A stretch of DNA of 9,901 nt from an uncultured Eubacteriales bacterium (GTDB taxonomy: Bacteria; Bacillota; Clostridia; Oscillospirales; Acutalibacteraceae), in contig OMRJ01000121.1 in NCBI GenBank assembly GCA_900313475.1, positions 1-9,901 on the forward strand. The letters run 5' to 3'. A program made the position numbers and the translations under genes. Position 1 is the first letter of the stretch, and each line of letters begins with the position of its first letter. The notes below the pieces were generated by a model, which did not search any database, was not told where the DNA came from, and saw only the letters and a program-made list of their open reading frames with translations. This document shows positions 1 through 6,476 of this stretch, in pieces.

Positions 1-468
1 CGGACGGACAAATCCGTCCCGAATGTTTTTGTCAATCAGCGCGTTGAGCGTATCAAAAAAGCCGTTCACATTGAAAAGCGCTATCGGCTTTGCGTGGCGG
101 GCAAGCTGTTTCAGCGTGAGCACCTCGAAAAATTCCTCGTATGTTCCGATGCCGCCGGGGGCAACGATAAAAGCGTCGGCGTTGTCCTCCATATATTTTT
201 TTCTGTCGCGCATCGAATCGGGATACACAAATTCGTCGCATTCCCCGAACAGGATTCCGGGAACGTCAAAAAAACGCGGCGCAACGCCTGTGATCTTTCC
301 TCCGCCCTTTTTAAATCCGCGTGCCGCCGCACCCATAAGTCCGTTGGTACCGCCGCCGAAAATAAGCGAATGTCCGCGGACGGCAAGCTTTTCGCCGAGA
401 TTTTCCACGGCGTCGATGTAGCTGTTGTCAAGCTCGGTGCCCGATGCACCGAAAACACATATTCTCAT
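1..468 (-). CDS. LOG-family nucleotide hydrolase (TIGR00730 type), 3' end missing
   Basis: The 156 visible residues form the N-terminal and central part of a Rossmann-like LOG (lysine decarboxylase-like) protein. Members hydrolyse nucleoside 5'-monophosphates of the cytokinin riboside type to base plus ribose 5-phosphate; the bacterial substrate is often unknown. Seen: an N-terminal strand MRICVFGASG, the glycine-rich GGGTNGLMG at residues 38-46, MRDRKKYM at 86-93 in the place of the family's usual M-x-x-RK segment, and PGGIGTYEE at 104-112. The last is the PGGxGTxxE signature that carries the catalytic glutamate and phosphate contact. LOG proteins are usually about 180-195 residues, so roughly 25-40 C-terminal residues lie beyond position 1. 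The ATG at 468 has a GGAAG ribosome binding site seven bases upstream. The gene follows comM by 59 nt and is probably the last visible member of that operon. It is an intact frame, cut only by the window edge. The family call is firm; the substrate is not. Confidence 0.9.
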   Translation of the reverse strand, partial: MRICVFGASGTELDNSYIDAVENLGEKLAVRGHSLIFGGGTNGLMGAAARGFKKGGGKITGVAPRFFDVPGILFGECDEFVYPDSMRDRKKYMEDNADAFIVAPGGIGTYEEFFEVLTLKQLARHAKPIALFNVNGFFDTLNALIDKNIRDGFVRP

Positions 469-485
469 GTAAGTTCTTCCTTTCT

Positions 486-525
486 TAGGCTGACGGGATT
501 CGAATCCATGCCGCCCGTCAACCCG
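486..525 (-). ncRNA. tRNA-like minihelix element, copy 1 (acceptor stem + T-arm)
   Basis: Read on the minus strand, this 40-nt element ends with CCCGTCAGCCTA and contains the T-loop TTCGAAT preceded by ATGGA. Its 3' acceptor-like strand CAGCCTA faces CGGGTTG at the 5' end, giving six of seven pairs with two G-U wobbles. The alternative fold is one long hairpin, TTGACGGG with CCCGTCAG and further pairs outward, closing a 16-nt loop. It matches the copy at 6392-6431 at 33 of 40 positions; the 3' arm is identical and most 5'-arm changes keep pairing by G-U. The T-stem is imperfect here (A-C next to the loop), so this may be the more decayed copy. It starts two bases after the comM stop and almost fills the gap to LOG. 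Structure and repetition are seen; being transcribed as an RNA with a function is inference. Confidence 0.5.
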
Positions 526-527
526 AA

Positions 528-2078
528 TCAATCGGGGATTGCTCTTTTTCTGTCATAGCTGCGGTAGCGTATTGCCTCCGAGATATGCTTTATGTCGATT
601 ATATCGCTGCCGTCGAGATCGGCGACGGTTCTTGCAACACGCAGAATCTTGTCATACGCTCTTGCCGACAGACCGAGCTTATCAAACGCGCTTTTAAGCA
701 ACGCCTTTGCGATGGGCGACAAAACGCAGAATTCACGCGTCTGCGCCGGGGTCATTTTTGCGTTGCAGGTCGTGGACGTGCCCGCGAAACGCTTCGACTG
801 AATCTGCCGCGCTCTGTCAACGCGGGCTTTTATTTCGGCGGAGCTTTCCTCAACGGTATCTTTGCCCGTCAATTCGTCGAAATTCACGGGAGGAACCTCA
901 ACCTGAATGTCTATTCTGTCGAGCAGCGGTCCCGACACACGCGAAACGTATTTTTCCGCAGCCTGCGGCGAGCAGGTACAGCGGCGCGTGGGATGACCGA
1001 GATAACCGCACGGACACGGATTCATCGCGGCAACGAGCATGACCGAACACGGATAGGAAAGCGTGCCTGCGACACGCGAAATGGTTATTTTGCCGTCCTC
1101 GATCGGCTGGCGCATCACTTCCATTGCGGCACGCGAAAACTCGGGCATTTCGTCAAGAAACAGCACGCCGTTATGCGCAAGCGACAGCTCGCCCGGACGG
1201 GGAACCGCGCCGCCGCCCGAAAGTCCCGCAGAGGAAACGGTGTGATGCGGAGAGCGGAAAGGACGGCTTCTGACAAGCCCCTCGCCCCTTTTAAGAAGCC
1301 CCGCAATGGAGTATATCTTCGTGGTTTCGAGCGATTCTTCAAACGTCATGTCGGGCAGAATGCCGGGAATCCGCTTTGCAAGCATGCTCTTGCCCGATCC
1401 GGGAGGGCCGACCATAAGAAAATTGTGACCGCCGGCGGCAGCCACCTCAAGCGCGCGCTTTGCAGCCTGCTGCCCTTTAACATCCGAAAAATCGAGCATT
1501 GTCTCCGCAGCCGTGGCAGGGACGTATTTCAGCTTTTCGACGGGAACCGGTTCGCCCCATTCACCCGTATCTCTGTTTTCAAGATATGCCGAAAGCTGTT
1601 TAACGTGCTTGACACCGTATACATCAATACCGTCGACAACGGACGCCTCCGACACATTCGCAAACGGCACAAACATCCGCTTTATTCCCGCCGCCCGCGC
1701 TTCGAGCACCATCGGGAGCACGCCGTTCACCGAGCGCACCTCACCCGAAAGCGACAGCTCGCCTATAAAAGCGCAGTCCGACATATCGGGAGAGGGCTTG
1801 CGCAGAGAATAAACGATTGCAATAAAAATCGGCAGGTCGTAGAGCGAGCCTTCTTTTTTTACATCGGCAGGCGCGAGATTTACGGTAATGTGATTATTCG
1901 AGAAACCGAACCCGCTGTTCTTCACAGCCGCCCACACTCGCTCCTTCGCCTCATTTACGGCGGCATCGGGAAGTCCGACGATATCAAAACGGTATTTGCC
2001 CTGCGAAATAAAAACCTCCGTTTCCACAGGGAATGTGTGCAGACCGAAAATGCCGATGCTGTTTACCTTTGAGAGCAT
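528..2078 (-). CDS. comM: YifB/ComM family Mg-chelatase-like AAA+ ATPase
   Basis: This full-length 516-residue protein has the ComM/YifB architecture. An N-terminal LonC/S5-fold-like domain (residues 1 to about 170, with the typical FDIVGLPDAAVNEAKERV and ITVNLAPADVKKEGS-type segments) precedes a Mg-chelatase-type AAA+ core. Walker A is GPPGSGKS at 224-231, Walker B VLFLDE at 305-310. A cysteine-rich NPCPCG...RRCTCSP segment lies at 353-371, a likely zinc knuckle, and the sensor/arginine-finger region GPLLDRID at 383-390. The C-terminal lid domain ends near 510. In Haemophilus and Vibrio, ComM is a hexameric helicase that promotes branch migration during integration of transforming DNA. The family is far more widespread than known competence, so the role here could be general recombination. 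ATG 2078 has a GAGGAAG ribosome binding site about five to eight bases upstream. It begins 20 nt after the patatin stop, so the two are probably cotranscribed. Nothing is truncated. Confidence 0.95.
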   Translation of the reverse strand: MLSKVNSIGIFGLHTFPVETEVFISQGKYRFDIVGLPDAAVNEAKERVWAAVKNSGFGFSNNHITVNLAPADVKKEGSLYDLPIFIAIVYSLRKPSPDMSDCAFIGELSLSGEVRSVNGVLPMVLEARAAGIKRMFVPFANVSEASVVDGIDVYGVKHVKQLSAYLENRDTGEWGEPVPVEKLKYVPATAAETMLDFSDVKGQQAAKRALEVAAAGGHNFLMVGPPGSGKSMLAKRIPGILPDMTFEESLETTKIYSIAGLLKRGEGLVRSRPFRSPHHTVSSAGLSGGGAVPRPGELSLAHNGVLFLDEMPEFSRAAMEVMRQPIEDGKITISRVAGTLSYPCSVMLVAAMNPCPCGYLGHPTRRCTCSPQAAEKYVSRVSGPLLDRIDIQVEVPPVNFDELTGKDTVEESSAEIKARVDRARQIQSKRFAGTSTTCNAKMTPAQTREFCVLSPIAKALLKSAFDKLGLSARAYDKILRVARTVADLDGSDIIDIKHISEAIRYRSYDRKRAIPD

Positions 2079-2098
2079 TTTAACTTCCTCTTTCCCTT

Positions 2099-3346
2099 TC
2101 AGAAATTGCAGTGCTGCAAAGCACGGATCACAGACATGAATATAATGTTCAGACGCGTCTTGTCGTATTGCTTAAGGCGTATCACTTCTTCCGCTTTTAC
2201 GGGTTCAAAGAAGCGCGCAACGGTGTCAAATGCCGTTTCGGTGTCATATTCCAGAAGCGGAAAAAGTCCGTCTACCCGCGTTTTCAAAGTAAACAGCAGC
2301 TCGCCGAGCTTGTAATTCACCTTTTCATCATAGCCGAGCCGTGACAAAAAGCATTCAAGTGCGGCGAAAAACATATCTTGTTCACTCGGTTGATTTTTTT
2401 TCGCAAGCTCGGACAAAATGTATGAGCAGCCCTCCAGCTTATTTACACGCTGCACATGCACAAACGGCGAAAAATCGTAGTTTGCCTCGGTTTGCGTCAT
2501 AAGCGACGTAAACTCGTCGGATACATGAAAAAGCTTTTCAGGCTCGGTATCGGGTTCAAATGTGTATGTGTCACCGTAAAATCTGCCGTATTCCTTCATG
2601 CAGTCGTTGTAGCCGAGCGTCATCGAGAACTCCAGCGCATCCTTTTCAAAATTGAGAAAAGTGCCGAGATCCTTTGACGGCTTGATATAATGTATCCACG
2701 GATGGCGGATGTAGCCCATATGAACTCGGTCGGGCTTCAGATCTATGACAGTCACGCGGCGGGCGCCGAGCTTAAAAGCCGTCGCGACCGGAATATTATC
2801 GAAATATCCTCCGTCGACATACTCATGCCCGTCCACTTCAAATGCGGGAAAAACGGGGAATGCCGCAGCGGACGCAGCTATCCACTTCCATGCGTTTTCG
2901 CGGTCGGTCATCTGCTCCTTCAATATCTCACACGGTTCAAACGACGGGTAACGTACTGTCATAAGTCCGTAGTCGATGTCGGAGCCGAAAAATTTCTCCG
3001 CGTTAAAATAGTGCTTCAGTCTGTCAAGAAACGGCGTAACATCCGCGCCCTTTCTGTTGACATAGGTCTTTATAAAAGGTATGAGCTGATCCCTCTGACC
3101 GAATATGGCATCGAACGACTTCTCAAAATTTATGCCGTTCACCATGACGCCCGACACATCAATATTCGACCACATCTCCTCTGCGGCGTCAAAATCGTGC
3201 TGCACGTAAAATGCGGCGTTCACCGCGCCTATCGACGTTCCCGTCGCGATGTCAAAGCTCTCGCCCAGTTCGTTGAGAGCTTTCCAAACGCCTATCTGAT
3301 ATGCGCCCTTGGAGCCGCCGCCCGCAAAAACTATCGCCTTCTTCAT
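2099..3346 (-). CDS. patatin-like phospholipase family protein
   Basis: This 415-residue protein is a predicted cytoplasmic serine lipid acyl hydrolase with a Ser-Asp dyad. Seen: the oxyanion-hole loop GGGSKGAYQIG starting at residue 9, the nucleophile elbow GTSIG at 36-40 (Ser38), and the DGG motif at 178-180 (Asp178) within EYVDGGYFDN. The patatin domain spans about residues 1-205. The C-terminal 200 residues are helical-looking with no motif I recognise. There is no signal peptide or membrane segment. The reading frame is open for a further 62 codons upstream, but that part overlaps the neighbouring gene. I chose ATG 3346 because GGAGGT lies six bases before it and because the N-terminal strand MKKAIVFAGGG is where the family starts. 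It sits between the S24/S26 gene (19-nt gap) and comM (20-nt gap). Lipid substrate and physiological role are unknown. Confidence 0.92.
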   Translation of the reverse strand: MKKAIVFAGGGSKGAYQIGVWKALNELGESFDIATGTSIGAVNAAFYVQHDFDAAEEMWSNIDVSGVMVNGINFEKSFDAIFGQRDQLIPFIKTYVNRKGADVTPFLDRLKHYFNAEKFFGSDIDYGLMTVRYPSFEPCEILKEQMTDRENAWKWIAASAAAFPVFPAFEVDGHEYVDGGYFDNIPVATAFKLGARRVTVIDLKPDRVHMGYIRHPWIHYIKPSKDLGTFLNFEKDALEFSMTLGYNDCMKEYGRFYGDTYTFEPDTEPEKLFHVSDEFTSLMTQTEANYDFSPFVHVQRVNKLEGCSYILSELAKKNQPSEQDMFFAALECFLSRLGYDEKVNYKLGELLFTLKTRVDGLFPLLEYDTETAFDTVARFFEPVKAEEVIRLKQYDKTRLNIIFMSVIRALQHCNF

Positions 3347-3365
3347 TTCATGACCTCCGTTCCGT

Positions 3366-3863
3366 TTAAGTATTGTTTTTATCGGTCGCTTTTTTTCCGA
3401 GAAGCCCTGCGGCATTAAGAAGATGCTTGCGCAGCGCAGGCTTCTGCGCCCATATGTGCTCGTAAAACCTCCACATCGCATCGCTTTTCCGCATGGGCTT
3501 GCCGTCACGGATAACGCTGTCGCATCGGGCAAGCACGGCGGAAGTCTTTATCGGCCCCTCGGCGTAGGTGTGGGCATCGCCCATAAACCAAAGTTCACCG
3601 TTTTTCACGGCACATACGCGGTGCAGAAGCAGCCGTCCGCCGCAGTCAAACAAAAGCACGTCGCCGCGCGAGACTTTTCCGTCAAACGGAGTAAGGAGCG
3701 CGGTGTCGCGCCCGTCGGCGAGGAAAGGCGCCATGCTGCCTCCCGTCACGGTGAGAGGAAAAGGCGCGCCGCCGTCCTGCGCGAAAAACTCCGGCAAAAA
3801 TTTTTTAAGTTCTTCGGACGTGAGAAGCTTTTTTTTCACGTCTCTGTTTCTGTCACTGTCCAT
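3366..3863 (-). CDS. S24/S26 family peptidase-like protein, signal-peptidase fold, no membrane anchor
   Basis: With the ATG at 3863 the product is 165 residues. The signal-peptidase core is visible: TGGSMAPFL with the nucleophile serine (residue 43), RGDVLLF (about 66-72), then LLLHRV with His81 where many type I enzymes carry lysine, then the MGDAHTYAEGPI box (about 94-104). A Ser-His pairing is known from the SipW/ER-type branch of family S26. Unlike SipW, no hydrophobic segment is present at either end, so the protein looks soluble or peripherally bound. Related short S24/S26 proteins occur next to radical SAM and PqqD genes in Clostridia; here a radical SAM gene is two genes upstream, but no PqqD or precursor peptide was seen. 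The frame can also start at TTG 3872; neither start has a strong ribosome binding site, suggesting coupling to the DUF2344 stop 15 nt upstream. Whether it cleaves peptides is untested. Confidence 0.8.
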   Translation of the reverse strand: MDSDRNRDVKKKLLTSEELKKFLPEFFAQDGGAPFPLTVTGGSMAPFLADGRDTALLTPFDGKVSRGDVLLFDCGGRLLLHRVCAVKNGELWFMGDAHTYAEGPIKTSAVLARCDSVIRDGKPMRKSDAMWRFYEHIWAQKPALRKHLLNAAGLLGKKATDKNNT

Positions 3864-3878
3864 ACCGTTCAATAAAAA

Positions 3879-4532
3879 CTATTCAAAAGGCTTATTCTCA
3901 TCGGTAAGAAGACCGAGCCTTATAACGCGCTGTGCGGTTATGTCGCGTCCGAGCCTTGCGGACACTGCGCATGTAAGCTGCTGCGGGTTGAGATTGAATA
4001 CGCTGCCCGCGGGAAGCACGACGTCAAGGACGGTTTTTCCGTCCTCCGCGCGTATTTCAAAGCTTTTTATATGCTCGCTTACGTTCACTGTTTTGACTAT
4101 CTTTTTATTTCCTTTTTTTCCGCTCTTTTCGCACGTCAGCTCACCGCATGTGAGCGCGTCGAAAAGCTCACTCTCCGTCACGCCGCCGTAATAAACGCGG
4201 TATGAGCCGAACGCTATCGCGGCAGGCTTGTACACGGGCGTCGTCACCGCTTCAATCTTAAGTCCCTCCGGCATTGCGCCGTTAAGCCTGTTTTTTATTT
4301 CCTCGGGCGTCATGTCGTCCACTATGCGGATATCGACCGGCTCGCGCAGTCCCTCCGTGCCGAGGGAGAGCGCAAGCAGAAACGATATGTAAGGATGCGG
4401 ATTAAAGCCCTCGGTATACCAAAGAGGGATTTCGGCGCGGCGCACCGCACGCTGCATAAGGCGGAACATATCGAGATGCGAAACATATTTTATTCTGCCC
4501 TGCTTCGAGAGCCAAAGTCTCACTTCAAACAT
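3879..4532 (-). CDS. TIGR03936/DUF2344 radical SAM-linked protein
   Basis: This 217-residue protein carries the DUF2344 hallmark near its N-terminus: GRIKYVSHLDMFRLMQRAVRRAEIP followed by FNPHPYISFLLALSLGTEG. The middle is a charged, lysine-rich linker (about residues 135-150) and the end a compact beta-rich segment. The function is unknown. The family occurs as a separate protein beside, or as a C-terminal fusion to, the TIGR03960 radical SAM protein, and this gene overlaps the end of exactly such a gene by 13 nt. That points to translational coupling and a shared job. Two in-frame ATGs compete. The one at 4532 lies nine bases from a clean GGAGG at 4542-4546, while the one at 4538 lies only three bases from it, so I prefer 4532. 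No catalytic motif is evident; it may be an RNA- or substrate-binding partner, which is inference. Confidence 0.9.
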   Translation of the reverse strand: MFEVRLWLSKQGRIKYVSHLDMFRLMQRAVRRAEIPLWYTEGFNPHPYISFLLALSLGTEGLREPVDIRIVDDMTPEEIKNRLNGAMPEGLKIEAVTTPVYKPAAIAFGSYRVYYGGVTESELFDALTCGELTCEKSGKKGNKKIVKTVNVSEHIKSFEIRAEDGKTVLDVVLPAGSVFNLNPQQLTCAVSARLGRDITAQRVIRLGLLTDENKPFE

Positions 4533-6361
4533 TCGCATTTTCCTCCGTTGAGCTTATTTGAGCCGCAGCCTGCACACTGAATGCGGCAGTGGGGCGTTGT
4601 TTTTGCCTCATACGCCTTTTTTGCCTCTCGCATAAGGAACGATTTTGTAACGCCGAAATCTATGTGATCCCACGGCAGCACCTCATCGAACGAGCGGCGG
4701 CGGTTGGCATAGAAAGCGGGATCGATGTTCAACTCGGCAAACACCTGCTGCCATACATCGAATTTGAAAAGCTCGCCCCAGCTGTCAAACCTGCAGCCTC
4801 TGCGCCACGCAAGCTCTATCGCGTCGGCAAGACGGCGGTCGCCGCGCGCCAAAACGCCCTCAAGGAAGGAGGTGGGGATATCGTGAAATGCAAGCGAAAT
4901 TTTCTTCGACGGCACGGTTGCCTTGAGATGCTCCTGCTTTGCCTTAAGCTCATCGGGGGTCGCCTGCGGTTCCCACTGGAACGGAGTAAACGGCTTCGGA
5001 ACAAAGCTTGACGCACTCGCGCCGACCGTCACGCCGCGTCCCTTCGGGCGGTCGGGACATGCGTAAAACTCATCCACGACCTTTTTCGCAAGTATGCCGA
5101 TCCCCTCCACATCCTCGTCCGTTTCGGTAGGAAGACCTATCATAAAATAGAGCTTCACGGCGCTGTAGCCGCCGGCAAACGCGGTGCGGGAGGTGGACAG
5201 TATCTCGTCTTCGGTAATGTTTTTGTTTATGACGTCGCGCATACGCTGCGTGCCCGCTTCGGGCGCGAAGGTAAGCCCCGAACGGCGCACACTCAACAGC
5301 TTCTGCATCAGTTCTTCGGGGAAATTGTCGATACGCAGCGACGGCAGCGCAATATTAACATTTTCTTTCGGCGTCCATTCGAGCAGCTTTGTGAGCAGCT
5401 CCTCGATGCGGGTGTAGTCGGAGCTTGAAAGAGAGCAGAGCGATATCTCGTCGTAACCCGTGTTCTTTATCAGCTCTTTACACTGTTCGTTTATCGTGTC
5501 GGGTTGTTTTTCCCTTATCGGGCGGTAGATAAATCCCGCCTGACAGAAACGGCAGCCGCGAATGCATCCGCGGAATATCTCATGCGTCACTCTGTCGTGC
5601 ACCACGTCTATGAACGGCACGACAAAGCTTTTGGGGTACGACACCTTGTCGAGGTCGCTTATAACGCGTTTAACAACCTTTTCGGGTGCGCCGTCCTTCG
5701 GCTTCACCTCTTTTACGGTTCCGTCGCCGTTATAAGTAATGTCGTAGAGCGACGGAACATACACGCCGGGTATCTTCGCGGCTTCGCGCAGAAATTCATC
5801 CTTTGACGAGCCTTTTGCCTTATGTATCTTATACAGATCCATTATCTCGCTGTTTACTTCCTCTCCTTCGCCGAGCGAGAACAGGTCAAAAAAGTCCGCC
5901 ATCGGTTCGGGATTGCACACGCACGGACCGCCGCCCATGACTATCGGGGACAGCGATTTTCTGTCGGCGGAGCGCACGGGAAGTCCCGCAAGATCAAGCA
6001 TATTGAGCACATTCGTGTAGCACATCTCATACTGGAGCGTGAAGCCGATAAAATCAAAGTCCTTTATCGGGTCGCCGCTTTCGAGCGCATAGAGAGGGAT
6101 TCCCTCCTCGCGCATTTTCTCCTCCATGTCGGGCCACGGGGCAAACACCCGCTCGCACCATGTGTCGGGGCGGTCATTCGCAATCGAATAGAGTATCTTG
6201 ATTCCGAGATGGCTCATGCCTATCTCATATGAATCGGGAAAGCAAAACGCATAGCGTATGTCGACGCTGTTTTTATCCTTGACCGCGCTGTTCAGCTCGC
6301 CGCCTATATAGCGCGCGGGCTTTTGAACGAGCGGGAGTATTTTTTCAAGTCTGTTGTCCAA
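4520..6361 (-). CDS. TIGR03960 family B12-binding-like/radical SAM protein
   Basis: A 613-residue protein if started at TTG 6361. Residues about 35-200 resemble a cobalamin-binding-like Rossmann domain (FPDSYEIGMSHLGIKIL, then FDFIGFTLQYEMCYTN, then IVMGGGP). The radical SAM core follows, with CIRGCRFC giving Cys266, Cys270 and Cys273, the CxxxCxxC ligands of the SAM-bound 4Fe-4S cluster. Barrel segments include LPSLRIDNF, GLTFAPEAGTQRMRDVINK and KLYFMIGLPTETDED. The C-terminus has five cysteines (592, 596, 599, 609, 611) preceded by a histidine, possibly a second metal site. The function is unknown; the pairing with DUF2344 is the family norm. Start choice: the frame stays open to 6439, but that region is the promoter leader and tRNA-like hairpin. 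ATG 6379 has no ribosome binding site, whereas AAAGGGTG lies a suitable distance before TTG 6361, and the family begins with LEKILPLVQKPARYIGGE. ATG 6379 remains possible. Confidence 0.93.
   Translation of the reverse strand: MDNRLEKILPLVQKPARYIGGELNSAVKDKNSVDIRYAFCFPDSYEIGMSHLGIKILYSIANDRPDTWCERVFAPWPDMEEKMREEGIPLYALESGDPIKDFDFIGFTLQYEMCYTNVLNMLDLAGLPVRSADRKSLSPIVMGGGPCVCNPEPMADFFDLFSLGEGEEVNSEIMDLYKIHKAKGSSKDEFLREAAKIPGVYVPSLYDITYNGDGTVKEVKPKDGAPEKVVKRVISDLDKVSYPKSFVVPFIDVVHDRVTHEIFRGCIRGCRFCQAGFIYRPIREKQPDTINEQCKELIKNTGYDEISLCSLSSSDYTRIEELLTKLLEWTPKENVNIALPSLRIDNFPEELMQKLLSVRRSGLTFAPEAGTQRMRDVINKNITEDEILSTSRTAFAGGYSAVKLYFMIGLPTETDEDVEGIGILAKKVVDEFYACPDRPKGRGVTVGASASSFVPKPFTPFQWEPQATPDELKAKQEHLKATVPSKKISLAFHDIPTSFLEGVLARGDRRLADAIELAWRRGCRFDSWGELFKFDVWQQVFAELNIDPAFYANRRRSFDEVLPWDHIDFGVTKSFLMREAKKAYEAKTTPHCRIQCAGCGSNKLNGGKCECLK
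4542..4546 (-). promoter_or_regulatory. ribosome binding site deciding the DUF2344 start
   Basis: GGAGG on the minus strand, located inside the last codons of the radical SAM gene. It lies nine bases before the ATG at 4532 and three bases before the in-frame ATG at 4538, which favours the shorter protein. Confidence 0.6.
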
Positions 6362-6391
6362 CAAATTACACCCTTTCATCAAAACGACGTG

Positions 6392-6431
6392 TAGGCTGAC
6401 GGGAATCGAACCCATGTAGCCCGTCAGCCTA
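6392..6431 (-). ncRNA. tRNA-like minihelix element, copy 2 (acceptor stem + T-arm)
   Basis: On the minus strand the element begins TAGGCTG and ends CAGCCTA, a perfect 7-bp acceptor-like stem. Inside, after a 9-nt linker, ATGGG and CCCGT form a 5-bp T-stem (one U-G pair) around a canonical 7-nt T-loop, TTCGATT. The T-arm abuts the 3' acceptor strand exactly as in a tRNA, while the D-arm, anticodon arm and variable region are absent. A mutually exclusive fold pairs ACGGG with the same CCCGT, giving an uninterrupted 12-bp hairpin with a 16-nt loop. It lies 10-50 nt after the predicted start of the radical SAM operon transcript and about 30 nt before that gene. There is no T-run after the hairpin in either direction, so it is not a standard terminator. 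No CCA is encoded. The fold is seen; any function is inference. Confidence 0.6.
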
Positions 6432-6447
6432 AAAAACAATCCGATTT

Positions 6448-6476
6448 ATTTTACCATTTTTCGCAGTTTATTTCAA
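6448..6476 (-). promoter_or_regulatory. sigma-A-type promoter for the radical SAM operon
   Basis: The minus strand shows TTGAAA (6471-6476), a 17-nt spacer, then TAAAAT (6448-6453) with a TGG just before it, an extended -10 arrangement. Transcription would start near 6441. The -35 overlaps the stop codon of the M50 protease gene. It implies that the genes from radical SAM onward can be expressed independently of the sporulation pair upstream. Confidence 0.6.

Noticed and set aside
2..19. Perfect 7-bp inverted repeat GGACGGA/TCCGTCC at the left edge
   Set aside because: It lies inside the LOG coding frame, where the codons account for it, and no T-run follows within the window.
486..525. Elements 1 and 2 as MITE or REP-type DNA repeats
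   Set aside because: They are only 40 nt with no visible target-site duplication, and differences preserve RNA pairing including G-U, which fits an RNA element better; the DNA-repeat reading is not fully excluded.
585..2072. Long plus-strand open frame (495 codons) opposite comM
   Set aside because: It is antisense to a protein with all ComM/YifB motifs, its translation is rich in Arg and His with no recognisable domain, and it is explained by the codon bias of the real gene.
3347..3532. 62-codon upstream extension of the patatin frame
   Set aside because: It overlaps the S24/S26 gene in another frame, and a strong ribosome binding site directly precedes ATG 3346, where the family N-terminus begins.
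6392..6431. Element 2 as the terminator of the M23-M50 transcript
   Set aside because: The hairpin is not followed by a T-run on the minus strand; the six-T run precedes it instead.
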